Part shown: positions 35,023-43,832 of the stretch, in pieces
Layout: each line of letters opens with the position of its first letter
How positions within the stretch are numbered: position 1 is the first letter of the stretch
NCBI GenBank assembly: GCA_036499825.1
Contig: DASYCZ010000037.1
Location: forward strand, 186,001 to 250,000
Direction of reading: 5' to 3'
Source of the DNA: Paradevosia sp036499825
GTDB taxonomy: Bacteria; Pseudomonadota; Alphaproteobacteria; Rhizobiales; Devosiaceae
Length of the DNA stretch: 64,000 nt
Made by a program: the position numbers and the translations under genes
The notes under the pieces: generated by a model
What the model was told of the DNA's origin: nothing
Database searches by the model: none
Seen by the model: the letters and a program-made list of their open reading frames with translations, nothing else

Positions 35023-36618
35023 CTATTTGGCTGCTTTGGTATATTCGTGACCGACAGAAGCACCGAAAGCCCCGATATCGGCCTTGTATTCCGCGACGAC
35101 GGTCGGATCGACCCCCACCTCGGCATTGATGTAGACGATCGGCAGCGAGGCATAGGAGTCGTAGAGAAACTGCCCGATATCCTTGATGATCTGCTCGCGC
35201 TCGGCAGGGTCGACGCTGTTGGAGAACGTCGCCATCTTGTCTTCGATGAACTTGTCCTCGAAGAAATGGTAGATGCCCTTGGACCAGAAATATTCCATGG
35301 CCTGGAACAACGGCTTGATCGACTGCCGGTTGGAGTAGAGCGTGTTGTAGAAATCGGCGGCGCGCTGGCGGTTATTCTGATCGGCGACTTCCATCTGCAC
35401 CAGGTTCGGACGCAGGCCGATATTGGTGAAATAGATGCCCATGGCCTCGACCACCGTCGGCACTTCCGGGAAGCCCGGCGGGGCGACGACGGTCATGTCG
35501 AAATCGAAGCCGTCCTTGTAGCCGGCCTCGGCCAGGAGCGCCTTGGCCTTATCGGGATCGAACGGATACGGCTTCCAGTCGGGATTGAATTCCGGATCGG
35601 TGGGCTGGTAACCCTCGACGGCGGCGATGACGCCGCGGCCGTTGAAGATCTGCTGGTTGATCTCGTCGCGGTTGACGGCCAGGTTCATCGCCTGACGCAC
35701 GAGCTTGTTGGCCAGCGGGCCCGGCTCGCCCTTGGGGGTCAGATAATTGCCGCCGAACTTGGCGGAGACGATCGCGGCGGCCCGGGTGCTCGCCATGATG
35801 GTCTTGCCGCGGGCCAGGGCCTGGTTCTGCACGGAGCGCGGGATTTCGGCGATGTGGATTTCGCCGGTCAAGAGGGCCGCGAGACGCGTGGTGTCCTCGG
35901 GCATGTACATGAGCTGCAGTTCGGCGAATTCCGGCGTCTGGCGCCAATGGTTCTCGACACGCTCATAGAGCATGTATTCGCCCTGGCGGAATTCCTTGAA
36001 CTTGAAGGGACCGGTGCCGATGGGCGCGGCGGAGTAGCCATCCTGGCCGACCTTATCCCAGTAATCCTTGGAATAGATCAGGAAGCCCTGCGTCAGGTAA
36101 TAGGGCAGCTCCGGCTCGGCGTCGTCGAGGTGGAAGACGATCTCGTGATCGTTGACGATCTCGATATTGTCGGCCGACTTCATGAGCTTGCGGAACAGCG
36201 AAGCGGTAGTGGCGCGGGACTCCTCGCCAGTCAGCAGCGTGTAGCTGAGGACCACGTCCTTGGCGGTGAACGGCGTGCCGTCATGGAACTTGACGTCCGA
36301 CCTGAGGGTGAGGTTCCAGTCCTTGGCGTCGGCCGAACTTTTCCAGGCACTGGCCAGATTGGGGACGATCTCGCCGGTGAAGCGGTCCGAGGCGGCAAGG
36401 AATTCGAACATGGGCTGCAACGGGCCCGTGCCGGCATTCTCGGTCATGAAGCCGAGGGTCACCTGCGTCGACGGCGGGGTCAACCCAACCTTGAGGCGCG
36501 TAGCGGCAGCGCTCTGGCCAAAGGCAGGAAGCACGCCCGGCAGCAATATACCACCAACCGTGGCGGCAGCCGCCGCCTGCATGAAATGGCGCCGTGATCC
36601 GTTGATCTTGTCTGACAT
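35023..36618 (-). CDS. ABC transporter substrate-binding protein, family 5, copy 1
   Basis: This 531-residue receptor is exported folded: the N-terminus has a twin-arginine motif (GSRRHFMQAAAAA) and then a hydrophobic stretch. Family-5 features include WKSSADAKDWNLTLRSDVKFHDGTPFTAKDVVLSY and LVRQAMNLAVNRDEINQQIF, given here as separate blocks. The ATG at 36618 puts the Tat motif at residues 7-12; the frame extends to 36675 without a ribosome site. It has its own promoter region carrying the shared regulatory box at 36693-36731. Confidence 0.92.
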   Translation of the reverse strand: MSDKINGSRRHFMQAAAAATVGGILLPGVLPAFGQSAAATRLKVGLTPPSTQVTLGFMTENAGTGPLQPMFEFLAASDRFTGEIVPNLASAWKSSADAKDWNLTLRSDVKFHDGTPFTAKDVVLSYTLLTGEESRATTASLFRKLMKSADNIEIVNDHEIVFHLDDAEPELPYYLTQGFLIYSKDYWDKVGQDGYSAAPIGTGPFKFKEFRQGEYMLYERVENHWRQTPEFAELQLMYMPEDTTRLAALLTGEIHIAEIPRSVQNQALARGKTIMASTRAAAIVSAKFGGNYLTPKGEPGPLANKLVRQAMNLAVNRDEINQQIFNGRGVIAAVEGYQPTDPEFNPDWKPYPFDPDKAKALLAEAGYKDGFDFDMTVVAPPGFPEVPTVVEAMGIYFTNIGLRPNLVQMEVADQNNRQRAADFYNTLYSNRQSIKPLFQAMEYFWSKGIYHFFEDKFIEDKMATFSNSVDPAEREQIIKDIGQFLYDSYASLPIVYINAEVGVDPTVVAEYKADIGAFGASVGHEYTKAAK

Positions 36619-36889
36619 CGCGAAGGACCTCCCAAGCCCTTTTACAGGTCGTTTGTTGGGAAGAGAGGTAACCAAGCCCCCTCCCAGGCGCTAATACAAT
36701 TTAAGGGATCAGCCATAAGCAGAATATATGGATTGGGGCATGATTGAGCCTGGCCTCGGCGCATCTCGCCCGGCATTTCACGACAGGCAGCCGCCCATCG
36801 GCCGCCTGCAATGATCAACCTGCTGGATGGAAGACGGCATGGCTTGCGGCCCGATGGGAGGGTGTGGTCAAGCCCCGCCCCCCGCATAA
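36619..36889. other. Internal promoter region between the duplicated modules
   Basis: This 271-bp gap separates NHL copy 2 from receptor copy 1. It carries the shared regulatory box (36693-36731) and a leader that resembles the one before receptor copy 2, for example the GGGGCTTGGTTA stretch in both, so the promoter was duplicated with the genes. From about 36740 to 36889 I see no gene and no clear terminator. Confidence 0.65.
36693..36731 (-). promoter_or_regulatory. LysR-type regulatory box A, upstream of receptor copy 1
   Basis: On the minus strand this reads CCATA-N9-TATGG, then AATTGTATT after 12 more bases. The dyad CCATA/TATGG (36713-36731) is perfect. Four other promoter regions of the cluster share the layout ATA-N9-TAT-N12/13-A(A/T)TTGTATT. 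The dyad fits a LysR recognition site and the distal AATTGTATT an activation site. Confidence 0.7.
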
Positions 36890-37912
36890 TCAGACCAGTG
36901 GCACGGCGCCGTAGGAAGTGGCGTAGGTCGGCGCGCGGCGCGCCCGACCGTTGAGGCGGACGAGCTTGTTCACCGTATCGTGCGTGGCGGTATAGATGTC
37001 GCCACGCGAGTCGATCGTCATCTGGTGCGTCTTGCCGGTTTCCAGGTGGGTGATCAGCTTGCCATGTTTGTCCAGCACGCGAATACCGGAGGGACGCGGC
37101 GCCTTGGCCTCGGAGCGATCGAGGGTATGCCCCCGGGCGGTCTGGTTACCAGGATCCTCGGCAACCAGGAAATCCCCCTCATGCGTCTTGAGGATCTTGG
37201 AGGGCCATTGTACCTCGCCGGCCCAGGTTTCGAGGTGCCTCCCCTCAGGGGTGAACACCTGGATGCGGTGGTTGGCGCGATCGCAGACATAGACGAGACG
37301 ATCGGCCGTCGGCAGCACGGCGTGCGGCGTCTTGAATTCGCCGGGCGCTGTGCCCCAGGCGCCCCATGACTGGATCAGATGCCCGCCGCCATCGAAGCGG
37401 TGGATGCGCGAATTATGCGTGCCGTCGGCGACATAGAGATCGCCCCAGGGTGCGCGGATGAAATCGTCCGGCCGGTTGAAGGGGCCCGACGGGCGCAGCA
37501 CCGGACCGTCGCTTTCGGTGCACCCGGTATCGGAATGCATGCCGTGCTGGCCGAGCAGTTGCAGGATGCGTCCGTCGAGGGTGAATTTGAGGCAGGTGGA
37601 GCCGTACTTGTCACAGATATAGACGATATCATCGACGATGTTGACGCTGTGGCCGTGGTCGCAATTACCCTTGCCCCAGCTATCCAGCAGGTTGCCGTCG
37701 TAATCGTTCACATAGATCAGTTCGGAGCGCTCGAGGTTCTTGTAGGAACCAAAGCCGAGCGACAGCACATAGACGCGATCGTGAGAGTCCACGGCGACGC
37801 CGTTGTTGTAGATCTTTCCGGGAAATGAGCCCCAGTTCGGGATGAACTCGTATTGATAGTCACCCGAACCGATGATGCGATTGCCATTCTCGGTTTGCAG
37901 GACGTCGCCCAT
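36890..37912 (-). CDS. NHL-repeat beta-propeller protein, copy 2
   Basis: This 340-residue protein is a close full-length paralogue of the one at 33989, with the same blade landmarks (NGVAVDSHDRVYVLSLG, RPDDFIRAPWGDLYVADGTHNSRIHRFD, VYVCDRANHRIQVF, QMTIDSRGDIYTATHDTVNKLV). Substitutions are spread evenly, so both copies appear to be under selection. It lies 8 bp after receptor copy 2. No signal peptide is seen; the reaction is unknown. Confidence 0.8.
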   Translation of the reverse strand: MGDVLQTENGNRIIGSGDYQYEFIPNWGSFPGKIYNNGVAVDSHDRVYVLSLGFGSYKNLERSELIYVNDYDGNLLDSWGKGNCDHGHSVNIVDDIVYICDKYGSTCLKFTLDGRILQLLGQHGMHSDTGCTESDGPVLRPSGPFNRPDDFIRAPWGDLYVADGTHNSRIHRFDGGGHLIQSWGAWGTAPGEFKTPHAVLPTADRLVYVCDRANHRIQVFTPEGRHLETWAGEVQWPSKILKTHEGDFLVAEDPGNQTARGHTLDRSEAKAPRPSGIRVLDKHGKLITHLETGKTHQMTIDSRGDIYTATHDTVNKLVRLNGRARRAPTYATSYGAVPLV

Positions 37913-37920
37913 GGTAGCTC

Positions 37921-39519
37921 CTACTTGGCTGCTTTGGTGTATTCATGACCGACAGAGGCGCCGAAGCCGGCGATGTCGGCCTTGTATTCGGCCACCACTT
38001 TCGGATCGATCGCCACCTCGGCATTGAGATAGACGATCGGCAGCGAAGCGTGCTGATCGTGGAGGAAATTGCCGATATCCTTGATGATCTGCTCACGCTC
38101 GGCAGCGGTGCCGGTGGGGAACTTGGCCATCTTCTCTTCGATGAACGGGTCTTCGAAGAAGTGGTAGATGCCCTTGGACCAGAAGTATTCCATGGCCTGG
38201 AACAGCGGCTTGAGCGGCTGCCGATTGGAATAGAGCGTGTTATAGAAATCCGATGAGCGCTGCTTGTCGTTCTGGTCGGAGACTTCCATCTGCACCAGGT
38301 TCGGACGCAGGCCGATATTGGTGAAATAGATGCTCATGGCCTCCACGACAGTGGGGACTTCTGGAAAGCCCGGGGGCGTTACCACCGTCATGTCGAAATC
38401 GAAGCCGTCCTTGTACCCGGCTTCGGCCAACAGCGCCTTGGCCTTGTCGGGATCGAAGGCGTAGGGCTTCCAGTCCGGGTTGTATTCGGGATCGGTAGGC
38501 TGGTAGCCCTCGACGACGGCGATGACGCCGTGGCCGTTGAAGATCTGCTGGTTGATCTCATCGCGGTTGACCGCAAGGTTCATGGCTTCACGGACCAATT
38601 TGTTGGTCAGCGGGCCGTTGAGCTTGTCGCCCTTGGGCTTGAGATAGTTGCCGCCGAACTTGGCGGAGACGATAACCGCCGGCCGTGTGCTCGGCACGAT
38701 GGCCTTGCCACGGGCCAAGGCCTGGTTCTGCACGGCGCGGGGAATTTCGGCGATGTCGATTTCACCGGCCAGAAGCGCCGCAAGACGCGTGGTATCCTCC
38801 GGCATGTACATCAATTGCAGCTCGCCGAACTCAGGCGTCTGGCGCCAATGGTTTTCGACGCGGCTATAGAGGATGTATTGGCTGGGACGGAATTCCTTGA
38901 ACTTGAAGGGGCCGGTGCCGATCGGGGCGGCGGCGTAACCATCCTGGCCGACCTTGTCCCAGTAGTCCTTGGAATAAATCAGCAGGCCCTGCGTCAGGTA
39001 GTAGGGCAGTTCCGGCTCGGCGACATCGAGCTGGAAGACCAGTTCGTGGTCGTTGACGACCTCGATATTGTCGGCCGACTTCATGAGTTTGCGGAACACC
39101 GCTGCGGTGGTGGCGCGCGAGTCTTCGGCAGTGATGAGGTTGAAACTCAGGACCACGTCCTTGGCGGTGAAGGGCGTGCCGTCGTGGAACTTGACGTCTG
39201 AACGCAACTTCACGCGCCACTGCCTGGCGTCATCGGAACGCTGCCAGTCACTCGCGAGGTTGGGGACGATTTCGCCCGTGAAGCGGTCGGCGATGGCCAG
39301 GAACTCGTACATCGGCTGCAAGGGGCCGGTGCCGGTGTTCTCGCTCATGAAGCCGAGCGTCACTTGTGTCGCCGGCGGGGTCAGGCCGACCCGAAGGCGC
39401 GTGGCGCCGGCATCCTGGCCGAAAGCCGGCAACACGCTGGGCAACAGCACGCCGCCAGCGGTGGCGGCGGCAGCCGCCTGCATGAAGTGGCGTCTGGATT
39501 TGTCGATGGCTTCTGGCAT
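37921..39519 (-). CDS. ABC transporter substrate-binding protein, family 5, copy 2
   Basis: This 532-residue receptor is the first gene of the operon and a close paralogue of the one at 35023. It has the same twin-arginine start (DKSRRHFMQAAAAA) and conserved core (KFHDGTPFTAKDVVLS, LVREAMNLAVNRDEI). A two-residue insertion (KLNGPLTNK region, near residue 300) is the only length change I noticed in the mature part. Two receptors for one permease pair suggest uptake of two related ligands. The regulatory box at 39591-39629 lies upstream. Confidence 0.92.
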   Translation of the reverse strand: MPEAIDKSRRHFMQAAAAATAGGVLLPSVLPAFGQDAGATRLRVGLTPPATQVTLGFMSENTGTGPLQPMYEFLAIADRFTGEIVPNLASDWQRSDDARQWRVKLRSDVKFHDGTPFTAKDVVLSFNLITAEDSRATTAAVFRKLMKSADNIEVVNDHELVFQLDVAEPELPYYLTQGLLIYSKDYWDKVGQDGYAAAPIGTGPFKFKEFRPSQYILYSRVENHWRQTPEFGELQLMYMPEDTTRLAALLAGEIDIAEIPRAVQNQALARGKAIVPSTRPAVIVSAKFGGNYLKPKGDKLNGPLTNKLVREAMNLAVNRDEINQQIFNGHGVIAVVEGYQPTDPEYNPDWKPYAFDPDKAKALLAEAGYKDGFDFDMTVVTPPGFPEVPTVVEAMSIYFTNIGLRPNLVQMEVSDQNDKQRSSDFYNTLYSNRQPLKPLFQAMEYFWSKGIYHFFEDPFIEEKMAKFPTGTAAEREQIIKDIGNFLHDQHASLPIVYLNAEVAIDPKVVAEYKADIAGFGASVGHEYTKAAK

Positions 39520-39590
39520 TCAGGACCTCCCAGGCTTCTACGAGCCGCTTAAATTGGGAAAAGACCTAACCAAGCCCCTCCCCCGGCACT

Positions 39591-39629
39591 AATACAATTG
39601 GGGAAACCGGTCATAACCCGAGTGTATGG
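39591..39629 (-). promoter_or_regulatory. LysR-type regulatory box B, upstream of receptor copy 2
   Basis: On the minus strand: CCATA-N9-TATGA, then AATTGTATT after 12 more bases. It has exactly the same spacing as box A, and the flanking bases (TAGTGCC versus TAGCGCC downstream) are also conserved. Confidence 0.7.
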
Positions 39630-39695
39630 ATGGGGCGGCGGTGCCGCCGCCAGCCTCGCCTGGGCCTTGCCGCAACAGCGCGCTCGTCTGGTGCG

Positions 39696-39731
39696 ATAAG
39701 CGCGGCTTATGTCCAAATCTGAAATTGTATT
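39696..39731 (+). promoter_or_regulatory. LysR-type regulatory box C, upstream of the flavoprotein gene
   Basis: On the plus strand: ATAAG-N5-CTTAT (a perfect ATA-N9-TAT dyad, 39696-39710), then AATTGTATT at 39723-39731. The spacer is 12 bases, one shorter than in the other four sites. Confidence 0.65.
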
Positions 39732-39784
39732 GGCGAGTGTGACGGTGAGCGGACCACATCCAGTTCGGGGGACTGGAGGGGAAA

Positions 39785-41479
39785 ATGCATCGCTCAACAT
39801 ATGACGTCATCGTGGTCGGGGCTGGCTTTGCGGGACTAGCCACGGGCGTGCGGGCAGCGGAACTGGGGTTGCGCGTCGCGGTACTCGAAAAGGGCACGAC
39901 GCCGGATTATCTCTGCAATTCACGTATTTCCGGCGGGGTTTTTCATGTCGCGCATGAGGACGTGACGAAGCCGGCCGAAACCATACTCGCCGCCATCGAG
40001 CACACGACGCAGGGCAATGCCGACCCCAGACTGGCGCGGGCACTGGCCGAGGAAGTCGGCCCCGCCATGGCCTGGCTCGGCGGGCTGGGCGGCAAATTCA
40101 TCCGCTCGGGCGCACAGGCGCGGCACACGCTGATGGCGGCGCCACCGCGACCGCTCGGCGATATGCTCGACTGGATGACGAGCTGGCAGGGACGTGGTCC
40201 AGACCAGCTCATTCGCCTTCTGGCACAGCGGCTCGCCGAATTCGGCGGTGTGCTGCTGCTCGGGCATCGGGCGCAGTCTCTGGTGATGGAAAATGGCGCC
40301 TGCGTGGGTGTGGACGTCGTCGTGGGCGGAGAAAACCAAAGGCTCACGGCTCAGGCAGTAGTGGTTGCCGATGGCGGCTTCCAGGCGGATACCGAACTGC
40401 TGAGGCAACATATTTCGCCGGCGCCACAATCGATCCGGCAGCGGAACGCCCAGACGGGAACCCGGGACGGGCTGCGCATGGCGGAAGCGGCGGGCGCGGC
40501 GCTCACGCCCATGGAGGGCTTTTATGGCCATGTGCTCAGCCGCGACGCCATGGAGAATGCGCTGCTGTGGCCCTACCCCCTGCTCGACGATCTGGCGACA
40601 GCCGGCATCGTCGTCGATAACCAGGGCAACCGGTTCTGCGACGAGGGCAATGGCGGCGTCGCCATCGCCAACGGCATCGCCGCGCAAAGCGACCCGTTGG
40701 CGACGACCGTGATCTGCGATGCGGTGATCTGGGAGCGCAGCAGCCACAAGCCGCATGTCTCGGCGCCCAATCCCAAATTGCAGCAGCTCGGCGGCACCAT
40801 TCATGTGGCGGAAACCATCGAGGCGTTGGCGAAGCTGGCGGGATTGCCCGAGGCAACGCTCAGGGCCGCCGTAGACAAGCACAACACCGCCTGCGCGACG
40901 GGCGACTTCACGGCGATCACGCCCGCCCGCACCGCCACGCGGCGGGAGCCGCTGCCGATCACAACCGGGCCCTTCTATGCCCTGCCCGCCTGCGCCGGCA
41001 TCACCTTCACCATGGGGGGCATCAAGATCGACGAGAAGGCCCGCGTCCTCGACACGCAGGGCAAGCCGATTGTGGGCCTCTATGCGGCCGGATCATCCAC
41101 CGGCGGCCTCGAGGGAGGGCCGAGCGTTGCTTATGTGAGCGGGCTCAGCAAGGCGGCGACTTTCGGCAAGGTGGCGGCGGAAACCATAGCCGCAAGGCTG
41201 GACAAGCCCACAACGCCGGAAGCCCTGCCGGCGCTGGCGAAGGGACGTCCGCACCCGGCGCTCGACCTATTGGTCAAAAATGGCGATTGGCTGGCGCTCG
41301 TCATCGGCCTCGCGCCGGTGGCGGGCGGCGTCGGCCTGGCGGCGGCGACATCGGGCATCGGCATGCAACTGGCCCTGGTGGTGGGCGGAATCCTGATCGG
41401 CGCATTGGGCGGGCTGATGTTCCGCAGCTACGTCGAATTGATACATGTCATCATGGACACTCTGCTGCCACAAGAGTGA
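39785..41479 (+). CDS. FAD-dependent dehydrogenase/reductase with C-terminal membrane tail
   Basis: This 564-residue flavoprotein is of the fumarate reductase/succinate dehydrogenase/KstD-like family. FAD-binding motif DVIVVGAGFAGLATGVRAAE starts at residue 7, and the C-terminal FAD segment is GLYAAGSSTGGLEGGPSVAYVSGLSKA. Residues about 495-555 add a glycine-rich hydrophobic hairpin (LALVIGLAPVAGGVG and LALVVGGILIGALGGLMF), which is unusual in soluble members and suggests membrane anchoring and quinone coupling. It may oxidise or reduce a C-C double bond of the imported acid. Box C lies upstream. Confidence 0.85.
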   Translation: MHRSTYDVIVVGAGFAGLATGVRAAELGLRVAVLEKGTTPDYLCNSRISGGVFHVAHEDVTKPAETILAAIEHTTQGNADPRLARALAEEVGPAMAWLGGLGGKFIRSGAQARHTLMAAPPRPLGDMLDWMTSWQGRGPDQLIRLLAQRLAEFGGVLLLGHRAQSLVMENGACVGVDVVVGGENQRLTAQAVVVADGGFQADTELLRQHISPAPQSIRQRNAQTGTRDGLRMAEAAGAALTPMEGFYGHVLSRDAMENALLWPYPLLDDLATAGIVVDNQGNRFCDEGNGGVAIANGIAAQSDPLATTVICDAVIWERSSHKPHVSAPNPKLQQLGGTIHVAETIEALAKLAGLPEATLRAAVDKHNTACATGDFTAITPARTATRREPLPITTGPFYALPACAGITFTMGGIKIDEKARVLDTQGKPIVGLYAAGSSTGGLEGGPSVAYVSGLSKAATFGKVAAETIAARLDKPTTPEALPALAKGRPHPALDLLVKNGDWLALVIGLAPVAGGVGLAAATSGIGMQLALVVGGILIGALGGLMFRSYVELIHVIMDTLLPQE

Positions 41480-41563
41480 CCGCTCGGCCGCGGTCCCCGT
41501 AAGTATTGGCCAGAAGGCGAGCGATGACATAAATTCGACCGACCGCGTTTCGAGAAGGATACC

Positions 41564-42502
41564 GTGATCGATCTGAGGCACATACGCTATTTCATGGCTG
41601 TCGCACGCGCGGGCAGCATCACGGCGGCGGCCGGGCGCGTGAACATCTCCCAGCCGGCGCTCACCTATCAGCTCAAGCAGATCGAAATCGAGCTGGGAGT
41701 GCAGCTCCTCAACCGCAATGCGCGCGGCGTGACACTGACCGAGGCAGGCCAGGTCCTGTTCGATCGCTCGGCGGCGCTGCTCGAAAGCTTCGACGCCATC
41801 GATCAGGCTCTGGCGCCGTTCCGCGAGGAAAAGCGGCGGCGTGTGGTGGTGGGCATGGCGCCGACGCCGGCCAAGACACTGGCGGCCGAACTGATCGTTT
41901 CGGGGGGCAGCCGCTATGAGATCGGCATTCTGGAAAGCGTCAGCGACGAGTTGCAGCAACTGGTTCTGAGCGGCGAGATCGACTGCGCCCTGTGCTATCA
42001 GCCGTTGCGCCCCGGAACCAGCATCACCGTCGTGCCGCTGGCGAGCGAGCCGCTGTTTGCCGTAGCCAAGCCCGGCACATTCGGCCCCGGAAAGAGGGAT
42101 ACGATCGCCCTCGCCGACCTGGCCCGGCTGCCTCTGGTGCTCGACAGCACGCACCAGGCCGGCCGCCGGATGATCGACGACCTTGCCGGCAGGCTCGGCC
42201 TATCCCTCGATATCCTGTCGGCGGGGTCGGTGACGGTGAAGCGCGAGCTGATCTCGCGCAACAACCTGTCGACGATCGTGCCTTACGGGCTTTACGCCGA
42301 TGAGCTGGGCGCGGACCAGTTCGAGGCCCGGCGCATCGTCGAGCCCGCGATATCGCGCACCTTGTCGCTGATCGTCGCGCCCGGCCGCAAGGCGCAACTG
42401 GATGGGCTGATCCGCCTGGTGAGCACGCTGGTCAAGCACCGCATCGAGGCAGGCGATACGCAATGGCAGGCGGCGGTTGAGGACGAGGCGGTGAGCCGCT
42501 AG
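41564..42502 (+). CDS. LysR-family transcriptional regulator
   Basis: This 312-residue protein has a typical N-terminal winged HTH (LRHIRYFMAVARAGSITAAAGRVNISQPALTYQLKQIE) and a LysR substrate-binding domain. It probably activates the cluster in response to a pathway intermediate and is the best candidate to bind boxes A-E. The start is GTG 41564 with AGAAGGA upstream. Its own promoter does not show a clear copy of the box. Confidence 0.92.
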   Translation: MIDLRHIRYFMAVARAGSITAAAGRVNISQPALTYQLKQIEIELGVQLLNRNARGVTLTEAGQVLFDRSAALLESFDAIDQALAPFREEKRRRVVVGMAPTPAKTLAAELIVSGGSRYEIGILESVSDELQQLVLSGEIDCALCYQPLRPGTSITVVPLASEPLFAVAKPGTFGPGKRDTIALADLARLPLVLDSTHQAGRRMIDDLAGRLGLSLDILSAGSVTVKRELISRNNLSTIVPYGLYADELGADQFEARRIVEPAISRTLSLIVAPGRKAQLDGLIRLVSTLVKHRIEAGDTQWQAAVEDEAVSR

Positions 42503-42511
42503 GTTCGGCCT

Positions 42512-42997
42512 ATGCGACCAGCCACGCCTCTCTTAGACCCACTTCCGCCGGACCTCGAGTTCGAGCCGCTGCCTCCCACTGAAGCAGCCTTTCTCTTCTC
42601 GTTCGCGGTCAAAAAGGACGCACTCGGCGAGCATGTCGCGGCGCGCTGGGGCTGGGATGACGATTTCCAGCGCGGCGTCCATCGGCAGCGATTTGAGGCA
42701 AGGCCGTTCCTCGCCATCTTGAGAAACGGTGAGGCGGTCGGAACCCTGTCCTTCGTGGTCGAGGACGACCATATCCGGCTCGGCGAATTCTATCTTTTGG
42801 GGCAACACAGAAATACGGGCCTGGGCACGCGTATTCTGGTTCACGCCCTCGATCAGGCCGACGCCATCGGTCGCCCGGTGCGGCTCGAATATCTGAAATG
42901 GAATCCCGTGGGCTCCCTCTATCGCCGTCACGGGTTTGTGGATACGCACATGACCGAGACGCATTTCCATCTGGAGCGCCCGGTTCCCATGACTTAG
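42512..42997 (+). CDS. GNAT-family N-acetyltransferase
   Basis: This 161-residue protein has the GNAT fold: the acetyl-CoA loop shows as LGQHRNTGLGTRILVHAL (the R/Q-x-x-G-x-G/A pattern) preceded by strand FLAILRNGEAVGTLSFVVED. The substrate is unknown. It lies 9 bp after the LysR gene and may be co-transcribed, but nothing links it to the catabolic pathway. Confidence 0.85.
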   Translation: MRPATPLLDPLPPDLEFEPLPPTEAAFLFSFAVKKDALGEHVAARWGWDDDFQRGVHRQRFEARPFLAILRNGEAVGTLSFVVEDDHIRLGEFYLLGQHRNTGLGTRILVHALDQADAIGRPVRLEYLKWNPVGSLYRRHGFVDTHMTETHFHLERPVPMT

Positions 42998-43001
42998 GCG
43001 G

Positions 43002-43832
43002 CTATCGTGTCCCAACCATGGTGGCCGCCGTCAGGGAGCGAAGTTCATCGCCGACCACATCGGGCGCCTCCAGCGGCGTGAAGTGACGGGTCGAGGCGAC
43101 AATGCGGAGTTCGGCGCCGGGGATATGATCGGCCATGAAACGGGCCATCCTGATGGGCGTCGCCGGATCATGCTCGCCGACGATGACGCGTGCGGGCAGG
43201 TTCAATTCATCAAGACGCCGGGACATATCGAAAGCGCCCAGCATGCGGCATGCCTCGACGTAGGATGGCGCATGATTTGCCACGAAGATTTCGATGGCCC
43301 GCGCGATGACTGGACTGCCGCCGTTCCGGAATTCGTCGGAAAACCAGCGGTCGAGCTGGAAGCCGATCATGGCCCCGAAGCCTTCGGTCATGGCGCGCTG
43401 GCCGCGGCGCTCCCAGGCGGCGGGATCGTGATCGTAGTGACTGGTCGTATCGATCAGCCCGAGCCCTTCGGCGCGCTCCGGAAAATGCACGGCGAAGGCC
43501 AGCGCGATGCAGCCGCCCATCGAGGCGCCCGCAACCGTGGCGCCGGACCAGCCGAGATGGTCGAGGAGACCGACCAGATCCCGGGCGTGATCGGCATCGG
43601 AGAAGGTGTGGAGGATCGGCGAAGAACGGCCGTGACCGCGAACGTCGTAGAGGAGGATATCCATATGCTCGGCCAGACGGGCGACCAGCGGATCCCAGAA
43701 CTCGATATTCATCGCCAGCGGGTGGATGAGAACGAGCCTGCGCCTTCCTCCCACCGCGCTGAGGCGATAGCGCAACGCGGCGCCATCGCTCAGGGTAACA
43801 ACACCTTCACTGACCTGTGGCAGGCGGCTCAT
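43002..43832 (-). CDS. Alpha/beta hydrolase (enol-lactonase-like)
   Basis: This 276-residue serine hydrolase has the nucleophile elbow GASMGG, the catalytic Asp in VIVGEHDPATP and the His in STRHFTPLEAP. It resembles 3-oxoadipate enol-lactonase (PcaD)-like enzymes. Its ATG overlaps the amidohydrolase stop by 4 bp, so both are made together. In this cluster it probably opens a lactone or cleaves an ester; the substrate is not known. Confidence 0.88.
   Translation of the reverse strand: MSRLPQVSEGVVTLSDGAALRYRLSAVGGRRRLVLIHPLAMNIEFWDPLVARLAEHMDILLYDVRGHGRSSPILHTFSDADHARDLVGLLDHLGWSGATVAGASMGGCIALAFAVHFPERAEGLGLIDTTSHYDHDPAAWERRGQRAMTEGFGAMIGFQLDRWFSDEFRNGGSPVIARAIEIFVANHAPSYVEACRMLGAFDMSRRLDELNLPARVIVGEHDPATPIRMARFMADHIPGAELRIVASTRHFTPLEAPDVVGDELRSLTAATMVGTR

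Larger units (their letters stand above)
39520..39784. other. Divergent promoter region between receptor operon and flavoprotein gene
   Basis: This 265-bp gap holds two copies of the cluster's regulatory box: box B at 39591-39629 facing the receptor operon, and box C at 39696-39731 facing the flavoprotein gene. No gene or other repeat is visible. Confidence 0.7.

Noticed and set aside
41480..41563. A sixth copy of the LysR box before the LysR gene
   Set aside because: GACATAAATTCG and AGTATTGG look partly similar, but neither the ATA-N9-TAT dyad nor the spacing is met.
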